Part shown: in pieces, positions 1 to 9,625 of the stretch
Position numbering within the stretch: position 1 is the first letter of the stretch
Layout of the letters: each line of letters begins with the position of its first letter
Source of the DNA: Halisarca cf. caerulea
Lineage: Eukaryota; Porifera; Demospongiae; Chondrillida; Halisarcidae
Reading direction: 5' to 3'
Assembly (NCBI GenBank): GCA_963170055.1
Contig: CAUJGJ010000065.1
Coordinates: 735,001 to 752,500, forward strand
DNA length: 17,500 nucleotides
Made by a program: the position numbers and the translations under genes
The notes under the pieces: model-generated
Database searches by the model: none
The model's input: only the letters and a program-made list of their open reading frames with translations
Told to the model about the DNA's origin: nothing

Positions 1-247
1 AATAGAAACACCATACTGCGTACAAACTACACTCATATAGTACTCCAGCTGTCCCTACCGCACAGATCTGTTACAAGTCGATACAGTTAGATACACACAC
101 GTATACTTTTACTAACTTGTAGACATCAAACGTTGGCTTTCGACTATCGTGGGACGCTTTCGTTTAAGCCTGGCGTACCTATCACGGTACTTATTTTGTC
201 CCCTTCTGTACGGTCCAACCAGAGCCATGTTAAACGTGGACCGCGAG

Positions 248-300
248 TATAAAAGGGGCGTTGCTCCTCTCCAAAACGCGTTTGTAAAAAAATGGCGGCC
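248..300 (+). promoter_or_regulatory. TATA box followed by ATGGCGGCC (promoter-like)
   Basis: TATAAAAG at 248-255 is a perfect TATA-box match. About 40 nt downstream lies aaaaaaATGGCGGCC (286-300), which resembles a YY1-type start-site element (AAnATGGCGGC) and also a good translation-start context. The frame from 292 runs MAALRYTGNNTTSNNPL and stops at 345, with no strong donor before the stop, so no gene could be built on it. Confidence 0.3.
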
Positions 301-732
301 TTGAGATATACTGGAAATAACACTACGTCCAATAATCCATTGTAAAACTAATATTAATGCTTATTGCTACATACAAATATAACATTGCTGCACTTATGTA
401 CTGACTAATATAAATTCAATACGAAAGCGACGCTTCTTGTGCTTCGCCGCTCGAAGAAGAAATGCATTTTAAAGTCTTCAATCTACACCTACCGCGTTAA
501 TTTCTTCCCGACATTCCGAGCTTTGATATTCTAACCTCTCAGGCCATTCGTCCCCAACTAGAATAGGTTCAGCCGGTTCAGATGGTTCAGATTACATCCC
601 TCGCTGGAAATGGCAGAACGCGGCAGGCTGTAATTGGCGGGTCCAATTATAGATGACGTCCTATGACGATGGAACACGCCTTCTTTGTGGGACGGGGAAT
701 CCTGATAAATTTTCTCGATCCATAGATACCGA

Positions 733-762
733 GATACTCTATACTTCGCAGTATAGAGTATC
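733..762. repeat. Perfect 13-bp stem hairpin with 4-nt loop
   Basis: GATACTCTATACT at 733-745 pairs perfectly with AGTATAGAGTATC at 750-762 around the loop TCGC (746-749). Flanking bases (catagata before, tatg after) could extend it after a mismatch. There is no T-run and no gene end nearby, so it is not an obvious terminator. It may be the remnant of a small palindromic element. Confidence 0.6.
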
Positions 763-1330
763 TATGCTCGATTCAAATTGAGCTGTTCTGAAACTCCAAG
801 CGGAATTAGAACTAGAGTTAAAGCTCCCTTCAACCCGAGCAGCTGAGCCAGTGAAAATCCGAAATGCCTCCAAAAGAAAAGCCTCAGCCTGGTAACTCTT
901 AACTGATTCTTTTGTTATTGTCGAGATTGTTGTTGCTGGTCAGTAACTTCATTCATGCTGAGTAAAAGGGGATTTTATTATACAATACATGTAGTCAATG
1001 GATTCAAACGGTTTTATATCATAAACGCTCACCCTCCTAGTAAAGAGCCATCTATTAATATTCTACGATTTGCCTCAAGAATGACCGCATGAAGGGTACT
1101 GCATTCGTATTCGTAGGAAACTGACTAAAGGTTTTGTGAATGATTACTATAATTGGACTCCTTTTAATTAATTCTTTACGTTGTTGTACATTTCTCAAAT
1201 TGGCAGAAGTAGATGATGGTTGGGGAAATGCTGACGAGAAACAAGAAGGTACAAAACAGAAGAAAAAACCACCTGAAGGTACAGTAATTCAGAATAATGA
1301 ACAATTCTGTGTACATGTGTATGTGTGTGA

Positions 1331-1334
<4 letters not shown>

Positions 1335-1392
<58 letters not shown>

Positions 1393-1403
1393 AAGAGAGA
1401 GAG
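1335..1403. repeat. Compound (GT)n-(GA)n microsatellite
   Basis: An alternating GT tract (1335-1377) passes directly into a GA tract with one AAA interruption (to about 1403). Apparent overlapping ORFs on both strands here are repeat translations, not genes. Confidence 0.95.
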
Positions 1404-1989
1404 TACAATTGTTCGTGAGAATTTATATCCAGTTTGGAATACTTTGCCAATAGATGTTGGAAAACAGCAATCCGGGACAAAAGGCAAATAGATTTGATGG
1501 TGTGTGATCAATTGAATTGAGTCAATATTAAACATGATATACCATTCATTAGATTTGTGCTACATGAGGTGCACTAGTCTTAAAAGTTTCCGTTATGCTA
1601 TGACTGATACAATTATGTGTGTACATTATTACATCAATTTTGAAATGAAGATTTTAATAGTCAATTCCATTCCAAAGGCATGTTCTTGTAAGCATACATG
1701 AATTATGCTCCCTTCAGTCAGTGACTAGTGTAGTTTGTCCATATACTGTGGAACCCTCTGAAGACCAACTCTCTATGTGAAATTCTCTTACAACACATTT
1801 CAACCGAGCACTGCAATCAATTGAATCTAGATCAAGAATAAAAATGTTGCTGGCAGAGAGAATAAAACTCACTAAACACACACAAACACACACACACACA
1901 CACACATGATCACACGGTGCACAATGAAAATTGATTTTAATGCTACATAAAGCCAGATGCTGTAATTGTGTATTACCCTAAGGTCATGT
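1404..1989. other. Unassigned AT-rich stretch with (CA)n at 1875-1906
   Basis: No gene was recognised. A short CA microsatellite lies at 1875-1906. The part at about 1745-1830 (gtggaaccctctgaagacca...) faintly resembles the repeated interior of pogo/Tigger-type short elements, but no paired end was found. Confidence 0.4.
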
Positions 1990-2328
1990 CAGGCCAGTAG
2001 GCAAGGGGGATTCGGGGGTTCGGAAGCACCCCCCCCCCCCACACACACACACACTTAGAAGCCAGTTCCACCTGGCTAATAACGCTGAAAAAAAGAGACA
2101 GTCTAGCCATATTTCATGAGCACTTACTATAACTATTACTTTTTAAATTTATCTACTCCATCAATCCCTGAAATAAAGCTAGCATCCAAATATTTCAATC
2201 ACAGATTGTTATATAACCGTTCATTCTCTCCAGCGAAACGTAATCAACCACAACGGTCATTTACGTAGCAAAGAGTTCTACTTTGGACCAGAAGAACCCC
2301 CCCATAATTCAACCTGGCTACAGGCCTG
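1990..2328. mobile_element. Non-autonomous inverted-repeat element with CAGGCC..GTAGCCAGG ends
   Basis: The left end reads CAGGCCAGTAGGCAAGG (1990-2006). The reverse complement of the right end reads CAGGCCTGTAGCCAGG (2328-2313). Both are followed inward by a G-rich stretch ending GGGGGTTC. Ends of the form CAGG..CGTAGCCAGG are common on animal hAT-like MITEs, from memory. No clean 8-bp target duplication was found and there is no transposase ORF. A C-run plus (AC)n lies inside (2029-2054). Confidence 0.55.
2029..2054. repeat. Poly-C followed by (AC)n
   Basis: Twelve C residues (2029-2040) run into an AC dinucleotide tract (to 2054), inside the inverted-repeat element at 1990-2328. Confidence 0.9.
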
Positions 2329-2840
2329 TATGTGAAATTCTACTGTAACAGTTACAGTATAACTATAATGTAGTTACTAATAGTGGAGTTGGTAGGTTTC
2401 AGCAACACCTTTTCCTAGAAGCACATATACTGATTCAATTCCCAGTCACATTCACCAGCACTCCCTAATGAGGTTGACCAACTCTATTCACATTGGATGG
2501 CATCCAGATCCTATATTATGGTCAGGAACACAGTACTTGGCCAAGAGTGGTGCAGGTTCAATGGCATGATGGCATGACACTGCACAATGGGCCGGCGGCA
2601 AATTGCCCTCAAAGAGCCCATGGACTCTTGCATGCTGTCGATTGTGTTGTTAACGTTGTTATTATTATTATCATTATTATTATTAATTTAATGCTTTTCA
2701 GTCACCATTGTGACTGACGGATACACCAAGATCTGATGCGGCCACTGATAAAATGTGTATTAAGTTGATTGTGAGGTAAAATTGCGATGTATGAGCTCAT
2801 GGTGGAAATAAAGGCATGAAATCAATATGTCGTTATTGTG
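2329..2840. other. Unassigned stretch with (ATT)n
   Basis: An imperfect ATT trinucleotide tract occupies about 2658-2685. An AATAAA occurs near 2806 but has no recognisable gene in front of it. The plus-strand frame at 2493-2717 has no motif and runs into the ATT tract, so I do not call it. Confidence 0.4.
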
Positions 2841-3530
2841 TTATTATTCATGGGCTCTCTTTTATTACCGAGCGGTTTAGCGAGGTTGATTGGGGGCGAG
2901 CGTAAGCGAGCCCCCCCCCCCCCCCCCCCTGATGGCTCAAGTACGGCGCCTACGCAGGGGCCGCACCTAAAACGCTGGCCGGATTTAGGCCACCCTTCAT
3001 TTTCTTCTCCGTCCGACTGCTCCTCGGCCGAGAGACTAGCAAGCACGAGGCACCAACGCCAACGTCGGGGTGCAAGCGTTCTGCGTCCTAAAGCGAGAAA
3101 AGCCGAATGATCTAGACCGCCATACGCGCAGGAGGGATCTAAAGTCGTGGCAATTCGACCGTATGGGCGCACATTCGAACGTCCTATGCACTTGACAACC
3201 TACGTAAAAGAAACGAAATGTAAAGCCCGTCAACTCTATTGAAGCAGAATTTTAGTTTACGGTGGCCGAAGACTAGGGGTTGCAGATTTACCTTCGGGCA
3301 ACGTCACCATCTTGCCGGCCATTTTGGAATGCGTTCGTTCTGGCTCAGTGTCGCGATTCAACTTGATGCCGGCAATGTTCGTGGCATGGCTATCACGGCT
3401 GGCCCTCGTTTCAGAAGCTATGTGCGTCGTCGTGATGCATGTGCAGTTTTAGCCCCATTTTCTGATTCTTCCTCGGCCAATTCGCCTTTGCCTATGCCTA
3501 AATGATGACATGATGACGTCATAATCGCGT
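2841..3530. promoter_or_regulatory. CpG-rich patch with 19-nt C-run and a CRE palindrome
   Basis: This is the densest CpG stretch of the left half. It contains an uninterrupted run of 19 C (2911-2929) preceded by gggggcgagcgtaagcgag, and a perfect cAMP-response-type palindrome TGACGTCA at 3514-3521. Open frames on both strands (2838-3110, 3239-3505, minus 2822-3172) are compositionally biased and lack domain motifs. A promoter/CpG island or the end of a GC-rich transposon are the alternatives. Confidence 0.3.
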
Positions 3531-4320
3531 ACTACAGTTGACCTCAAGCGATCCTAAACAAACCTTGCCTATACCATGCTGATGTCAGCTATATCAATCA
3601 ATCAACCATGCATATGTACAATGGTATATAGAATTAGGCTATTCTTCTCCATTCAACTGCTCTTCGGATTGATTCAATAGAATTCAAATGAAAGCACTGA
3701 TCACTGTTACATACGATTACCATGCAGCTACATAAATATACATTATAAATAGTTGGAAATCAGCTCAACAGCAATCTAAATGGGAAATTACTCTAATCAA
3801 GCATGCAGTCCACATGATTTTCTTCACTGAGGGACTGGGTTGACAAAATCTGCAGGATGCTGATAATATGCCTTGTTAATGTCACCACAGCTGTCCGAAG
3901 CAACGCTCGCCCCCCATGATGCATTTTGCATCTCACTAGTTGTTTCCGTCGTATAGGGGAGTCTGATCGAGAAGCCCACGCACTTAATCGTATATTTTGG
4001 CCAATATGTCGTTTCTTTGTGCGCAAGTTGCAAGTCGGTGATAAAGTAAAGTGGCAGTGAAGTGGCAATAACAGAAGCGGGCAAACGTGTTCTATGTGAT
4101 AAGGTAAACTTTATGTGCATTTCCCCACTGGGTATTAGACAAAACGCGCCCAAAGTCACTTACGTTTGGGTCCGTGACAGTCCCATCTTGACCGATACGA
4201 AAAAATTAACAATCTTCATTATTATTGCACAATAATGTCTAAAACTTCTATACAGCGATTTTCAAGTTTCTTCCGCTAAACAGTAGGATTCACAATTTTG
4301 TTGTTCGGGTGATCGAATTG
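3531..4320. other. Unassigned; overlapping minus-strand frames of unknown status
   Basis: Two overlapping minus-strand frames (3793-4068 and 3824-4159) are open for 91 and 111 codons. The longer one contains IKCVGFSIRLPYTTE and WGASVASDSCGD but nothing I recognise. On the minus strand just upstream, ATGGGACTGTCACGG (from 4186 downward) runs into AAC|GTAAGT, a strong donor. A minus-strand gene with its 5' exon there is possible, but I could not build a consistent model. Confidence 0.25.
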
Positions 4321-4321
4321 A

Positions 4322-4389
4322 GTAGCCATTGTGTCAGCCATTGTGTCGGACATCTTTAGGGGCATCTTTTTTGCAACTGCGCATGCGCA
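4322..4389. promoter_or_regulatory. NRF1-type palindrome with repeated CCATTGTGTC: candidate bidirectional promoter
   Basis: TGCGCATGCGCA at 4378-4389 is a perfect match to the animal NRF1 consensus palindrome. Just upstream, gtagCCATTGTGTCagCCATTGTGTCggaCAT (4323-4352) repeats a CCAT core reminiscent of reverse-oriented YY1 sites. Such sites mark CpG-rich promoters in animals. Which strand or gene it drives is not clear. Confidence 0.4.
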
Positions 4390-4592
4390 AGGACATGTGT
4401 AGATTATATGGCGCTATCTCCAAGACTGCTCTGTTTGCTTTCTTTGTTGTTTCGGCGAAGTCTATAGGACGTCTTCTTTCTCTGACAACTTTGTTCGAGT
4501 ACAAGCTATAAAAATGACAAAATAAAGGAATTACGAACTGCTGGCAACTTTTACCAATAAACTGGCGGCCCATTTTGCTTGGAGTCGAACAT
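4334..4592 (-). CDS. Speculative two-exon small ORF, unknown product (69 aa)
   Basis: On the minus strand ATG at 4592-4590 opens MFDSKQNGPPVY. A donor G|GTAAAAG lies at 4555/4554 and a very good acceptor (cattttta-tag) at 4507-4506. The 49-nt intron keeps frame into LYSNKVVRERRRPIDFAETT and on to TGA at 4334. No family is recognised; the second exon is basic (RERRRP). The ORF overlaps an NRF1-type palindrome and CCAT repeats, which argues that the stretch may instead be promoter. Low confidence. Confidence 0.2.
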
Positions 4593-4917
4593 GTCAGTTT
4601 TATCTATGGTTTCGAAACAAGTGATTTAGCGAAAAGAAGTAAGAAAATTGAAACGCGAAGTGTCATAAAAAGGTATTGATTGACAAATTACAGTTCAATA
4701 TTGTTCGTGTGTTGCGCACTTTTGTTCTTGTTTTCCACTGTACTTGGAACACTTGATTTGACTAACTACGGTTCATGTGCACCACTTTGCACCATCTTGT
4801 GATAAAATTATACATATTTGATTGACATAATCTGCAATGTGTGATTATATCTGATATGATAGAGACTAATTGCTACGTTGACTTATGATATAATATAACT
4901 TTCAAACAAATTCTATA

Positions 4918-5067
4918 ACGTAACAGATCAATTGTACAAAATCAATGCACAAAATGTTTTGGCCATGTAGGCCTTCATCAGCTGCATAAAATGTTTTATA
5001 CAGCTGATGAAGGCCTACGCGGCCGAAACGTTGTGTGCATTGATTTTGTACAAATAATCTGTTACGT
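4918..5067. mobile_element. Near-perfect foldback (67-bp arms) with a hammerhead-like core
   Basis: The left arm (4918-4984) is the reverse complement of the right arm (5001-5067) with few mismatches. The 16-nt spacer is itself nearly self-complementary (TAAAA/TTTTA). The right arm contains CTGATGA (5004-5010), GGCC, a 5-nt loop, GGCC and GAAAC (5025-5029), which is the conserved core and stem II of a hammerhead ribozyme. Penelope-like elements and retrozymes of animals are known to carry such ribozymes. I could not find a convincing stem I or a paired NUH cleavage site, so activity is not claimed. No protein is encoded. Confidence 0.55.
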
Positions 5068-5352
5068 TCCTGATCGAATGTAAACTGACACTTCACATTT
5101 CATTTAACATCCTGATATATACATGCAGCTCATTTTCGCTGGTATTGTCGGTATGCCGTTTTCTAAAATTATACATGCAATACAGCAAAGAAAACATGTA
5201 ATTGAGCACATGATGTATTCACCTTGACTATTGTTTGTTGAAGTCTAAGTCTGAGAGATGTATGTAGTACATGTATGGAACATGCACCGCTATGCCAAAT
5301 ATTATTATAATGTGACATCAGTGGACTTTCAAACTGATATAGCAAATGATTA

Positions 5353-5851
5353 TATACCGTATATGCTCTAATTTTTCTTCATTCCAAATATTCGTCATGG
5401 GCTCCAAAAGGGATGAAAAGTATTCTAATTGATGACAAAATAACATGTGTTTTAATCCTATGTATGTCAGAGACCCTAATTATTTGTCACGCAGGCTGGC
5501 CGCCTTCATTCTGCCATTTGTTGTGCCATTGATATACCGTACTGGAGAAACCGCTGTTCCTTCATTTATATTTGTAATTTTTATTTCGTTTGAGTAATCG
5601 TCAAATCATGGAAGATTTTCATTTTTCATTCGAAATTCCTTGTATATGTGCATGGTATCCTCGAATGGGCGCAACAGTTCTCAAGCTAGAAACAACTATT
5701 TTTTGATGGTTCTAATTCGCCATCATTGATTCTAAATATTTGTCCCCCCATTCCAATTATTCGCCACCTTTCAGAAACCTTGCAATTCCATTCTAAATGA
5801 CGTTTTTTCGTGACAATTGCTCTGATGAAAAATTAGAACATAAACGGTATA
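5353..5851. mobile_element. MITE with 28-bp terminal inverted repeats, TA flanks
   Basis: The left end TATACCGTATATGCTCTAAT (from 5353) and the reverse complement of the right end TATACCGTTTATGTTCTAAT (from 5851 downward) match over 28 bp with three differences. TA lies outside TACCGT at both ends, consistent with a TA target duplication. The interior repeats a motif of the form ATTCYAAWTATTYGYC (near 5381, 5473, 5728 and 5750, with degenerate copies near 5420 and 5790). No transposase is present. Confidence 0.65.
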
Positions 5852-7059
5852 TGCACATTTATGTATATTTGTTAGATTCTGATTTTAATTGGATTATACC
5901 ATGTGAAATGTGTCTGAAGACAGCCTCTGCAGAAACCATGGATTTCATCGCAATCAAACAAATCTAATGTAACCCAAAATTTGAACCTATTTTATACACA
6001 GCAGCCTGTGTCGCAACTATACTCCAAGCACCTGAATATGTCAAATCCACAAATTTAAATGCACTTACGTGCAAATCATCTAAAACACAATGTCATGCAG
6101 ATTGGCTACACATCACAGAAACAAATTTCATGTACGTATGAGCAGCAAGTTATAAATGACATTGTGTGATGTATGTTCAATCAATATGAAGTTCATGGAT
6201 TCAAAAGAAATTTTAAAGACTTAATTCTTGAAAAAAACAGACTGTTTGTTCAAATAGAACCAAATAATAAACCAAAATGTTTGCAACTTCGTTTCTATCA
6301 CTCATGCAGTTGTGTGGTGGTACATGAATTACAATATTATTGATTCAGAATTAATCAAGGTCTACGAATGCATATGTTCAGGTAAATTGAAAATAGTATT
6401 ATGTTGAGGAAGCATAATTATAATACTAACTTCTAGCACCATGGACTGCAAATTGGTTTCTTGTGCAGATTATGTGCAGTGGTACATGTCACATGCATTG
6501 CTCAGTGCTATTGTCAATTGAATGTTCAAGCAGGCCAAATAGAACCAAGCATTGCAATTCAATTGAATCATATACAATGAAAAGTGACCATTTATTTTGG
6601 CAATGCAAATTTAACGCAGTGTCACCAGAAGAAATAAAAACTCAACAGATTTGTGTCAATCACTGATGCATGACTCAAATGTCACAAATTGCAAATGTTA
6701 CACTGTCGTACAGCCTTGTTTCACGAGTACTGATACTGTAGTCTACACACTGTGTCTTGCAAGCATGTGTCAAGTGAGTAAACAACAAAACTGCTAACTT
6801 TGCATCTGCATGGCCATTGTAATGCCATTGCACTCAATCTAGCCTTATAGGTCAAAGCATGAGCACACACATCAGTTTTAAATTCATAAGCAGCAGTCAA
6901 AATGGAATTGAACACAATTCAATTTCTATTTCAAAATTCAATTTTTGTTTTAGCAATCGCGAGGTTCTGAACTTGGTTCACAACTAGTTATACTCCTGGG
7001 TATAATGATATCCTAGATACCAACATATCAGGTACTAACCGTAATACCAATGAATATAC
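5852..7059. other. AT-rich, no gene recognised
   Basis: No exon, RNA gene or clear transposon end was found. Short frames (6463-6666 plus, 6721-6915 minus) lack motifs and splice context. A small inverted pair, CTGGGTATA at 6996-7004 and TATACCCAG at 7055-7063, lies at the right end. Confidence 0.45.
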
Positions 7060-7296
7060 CCAGACCCAAACCGCCCGCCGAGAACGTGAACGAAGGGTCT
7101 GGAACTCTAGACTATAGACCGAGGAAGTCCCCTCCCATGCTTTGAATTTGTCGATTGCGGTAATCTGCCCCGCACTCTGCGTGCCTCGTGCAGTGTGTGT
7201 CTTTCATCGAGTCGCCATTCAGTCCTCTGTGTATCCCTTCTTTCGTACTTGTCTGGTGTGCCGCATCAACTGATTTGTTCTCATCAAGTGAAGAAG
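7060..7296 (+). promoter_or_regulatory. CpG-rich patch with strong donor: candidate promoter/first exon of the protease gene
   Basis: In an otherwise CpG-poor region this stretch has many CpG dinucleotides (for example ccgcccgccgagaacg at 7070-7085) and ends in a consensus splice donor, GAAG|GTAAGG, at 7296/7297. It lies about 0.9 kb upstream of the protease start codon on the same strand. No convincing ORF is present, so a non-coding first exon with its promoter is the best reading. No TATA box was seen. Confidence 0.3.
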
Positions 7297-8157
7297 GTAA
7301 GGCCGGTGAATAGTTAGTTCGCATCAAGTGGGGATGGTGAGGTCATATAGTACGTAACAGTTTGAATTAAACCGTTTTGGACCAAAAGCCGAAGGTATAA
7401 TATTGTATAATTTAGTCGAACTTCTTTCTTCTAGAAGACTGAAGTGCGCGTGTATATTTCGATGGCGTCACGTAACGGTACAAGCTATGAGTATCCCCCT
7501 CCCTCCCTCCCCAAGCAATGCTCCAAATGATCCCCTTCAAGTTGTGGGAACATAAGAGGTATACAATCAAGTCATTGTATACGCTAGCTCCCTCCTGGGC
7601 ATGGTCCCGAGCCCCCACTCCTAGCTCCTACCAACCTGGAGCCATTTACAGATGATGGACCATCACTGCACACCAGTCAGAGGGAGGCTATTTAGTGCAG
7701 TTGTAAGTAGTTGAGGGGCCCTAGATGTTTTTCTGCAGAGGGTTACTTTAATCCACACCATGACAACATTCCAGTTCAGTACTTTAAGCGAGTGGCCATG
7801 CAATCATACTTGATACAACTTTAGCATCCAGTATTGTGTGCAGCACATTGACTCTGAGAGTTCCCCTACTAATGATGGATGATCTCCCTATACAGCCCTT
7901 TACGGTACAAAAGTCATGATACTAATATTTAATTTATTGGTATGTCCAGAGTGTGCAATGTACAGTATTTAATGTAAAATGATCGTCTATAGAGCTTTTC
8001 CATTGATCATGCACAGCTGCATTCTGTATATATGTACTACTGTAACAGTATGTGCAGCACAGAGAAATGTAATGATTGAGATCACAGATAATATGCCACA
8101 TATTATCCCTTTCTGATTGAGCTCTTCTGCACTTATCATGTATGTATGCGCTCACAG
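7297..8157. other. Region between candidate first exon and coding exon 1 of the protease gene
   Basis: If the donor at 7296/7297 is joined to the acceptor at 8157, this is a first intron. It contains nothing else I recognise; the minus-strand frames at 7412-7618 and 7934-8323 have no motifs, and the second overlaps coding exon 1. Confidence 0.3.
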
Positions 8158-8167
8158 ATTCTAAACA
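8158..8167 (+). other. Likely 5' UTR remnant upstream of the protease start codon
   Basis: The bases between the CAG at 8155-8157 and the ATG at 8168 (attctaaaca) resemble the leader of the third gene (attcgaa before 17470). A CAG acceptor just upstream in both suggests that the start codon lies in the second exon of the transcript, with a separate non-coding first exon further upstream. A good donor (AAG|GTAAGG) at 7296/7297 in a CpG-rich patch is one candidate partner. This is inference from splice-site shape only. Confidence 0.35.
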
Positions 8168-9447
8168 ATGGCAGAAAGAAAAGAAGGCTCTGTTGCTCCC
8201 AGGCAAGGAGGTGATATCATTACCAAAACTTACCAGGATAAAATGTTGCCGTCCATAGTCTACATAGAGACACACGAGTATGTTGGCTGTGTAATTTATT
8301 AGAATTTGTATACATACGATCATATAACTTGATTCAAGTTGACAGTGTATTAATATTTATATAGAAATTATTATAAGCATGGAATATTCACTGATTCTGT
8401 AGTCGAATGTTGATTCTTTTTCCAACCCAAACTAATAGCGACAATTTAGGGGAGGGGACTGGAAGTATAGTGGGACTGCTGCCAACCCTGCTAGATCCCA
8501 TGCTTCTAACATGTAACCATGTTATCCCCAACAAAGAAACAGCAAGGAATTGCTCCATCTGGTTTGACCGTGAGAGTGCAGAAAATCCTGGCATAGAAGT
8601 AAAGGGATCAGAGCTTTTTGACCTGGATGGTGATGGACCATTTAAGTTCACAACTCATAAGGTTTGTGGTTGAGCAGCGCTGAAGTGCATGGGGTAAAGT
8701 TCACTTCTACTGTAAGAAAACATCATTGATAATAGATTTTTATTATAAAGTAATTGTCTAGATACCATCAAACGTCCTTGTGAGCATGTGATATTATAGT
8801 GGTGACTGTTGCTGCAGTAATCATGCTTGTAGTTACTGTACTTAGTAACAGTTACTGTCTTGGTGCACCAATAAGCATGCTATCCAATTAAATTTGTAGA
8901 AACTTGACTTCACACTGATTGCTTTAAAACGTGACAAGATCCCCCCACCAGCTCGGGAGCTGTTCTCCTGCAAACCATGGAAGGATCTGAAAGTAGGCAA
9001 CAATGTCACTCTCTGGCAATATCCACTGAACCCCAAGACCGGACTATTACAACAACTCGCAACTAGTTCATTCCGTGTTCTTTATATTGCTGGTGAGCAG
9101 TACATCCCTGCTACAGTACCTACAATAGGTATTAGCTAGAACTGTTCTTGAATAGGTGTATACATATAAGTTGTGATATGAATTCATGTCATATAGTGTT
9201 TAGTCTCAAACATTATATATGCATTGAAAGGACTTATCCATATACTGTTTGCTAGTTGTGGTCAGCAAATCTCTGTTCAGCCATTGCCACTAGTGCACGT
9301 GCAAAGAACAGTTTTGTGCATTTCTGTGCGTATATAGGTGCAGTATCCTGCAGCTTACAGCTGGCTTTCCCACCCTATGGCATCTGCACACACACACACA
9401 CACACACGCACGCGCACACACACACACGCACACACACGCACACACAC

Positions 9448-9514
<67 letters not shown>

Positions 9515-9528
9515 TGTCAAACAAACAT

Positions 9529-9582
<54 letters not shown>

Positions 9583-9584
9583 GC

Positions 9585-9625
<41 letters not shown>

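Larger units (their letters stand above)
1..1330. other. Non-coding or unassigned left flank
   Basis: Apart from the promoter-like patch at 248-300 and the hairpin at 733-762, I see no recognisable exon, RNA gene or transposon end. The longest open frame (minus strand, 144-332, 62 codons) shows no known motif or splice context. Confidence 0.4.

Noticed and set aside
1745..1830. A second pogo-like element
   Set aside because: Only vague resemblance to interior repeats; no matching inverted end or TA duplication was found.
2822..3505. GC-rich frames on both strands as genes
   Set aside because: They overlap each other in several frames, one is interrupted by a poly-C/poly-Gly run, and none shows a domain or splice support.
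5001..5067. Calling a complete, active hammerhead ribozyme
   Set aside because: Only the core and stem II are clear. I could not pair a stem I or place an acceptable NUH cleavage site next to a convincing stem III.
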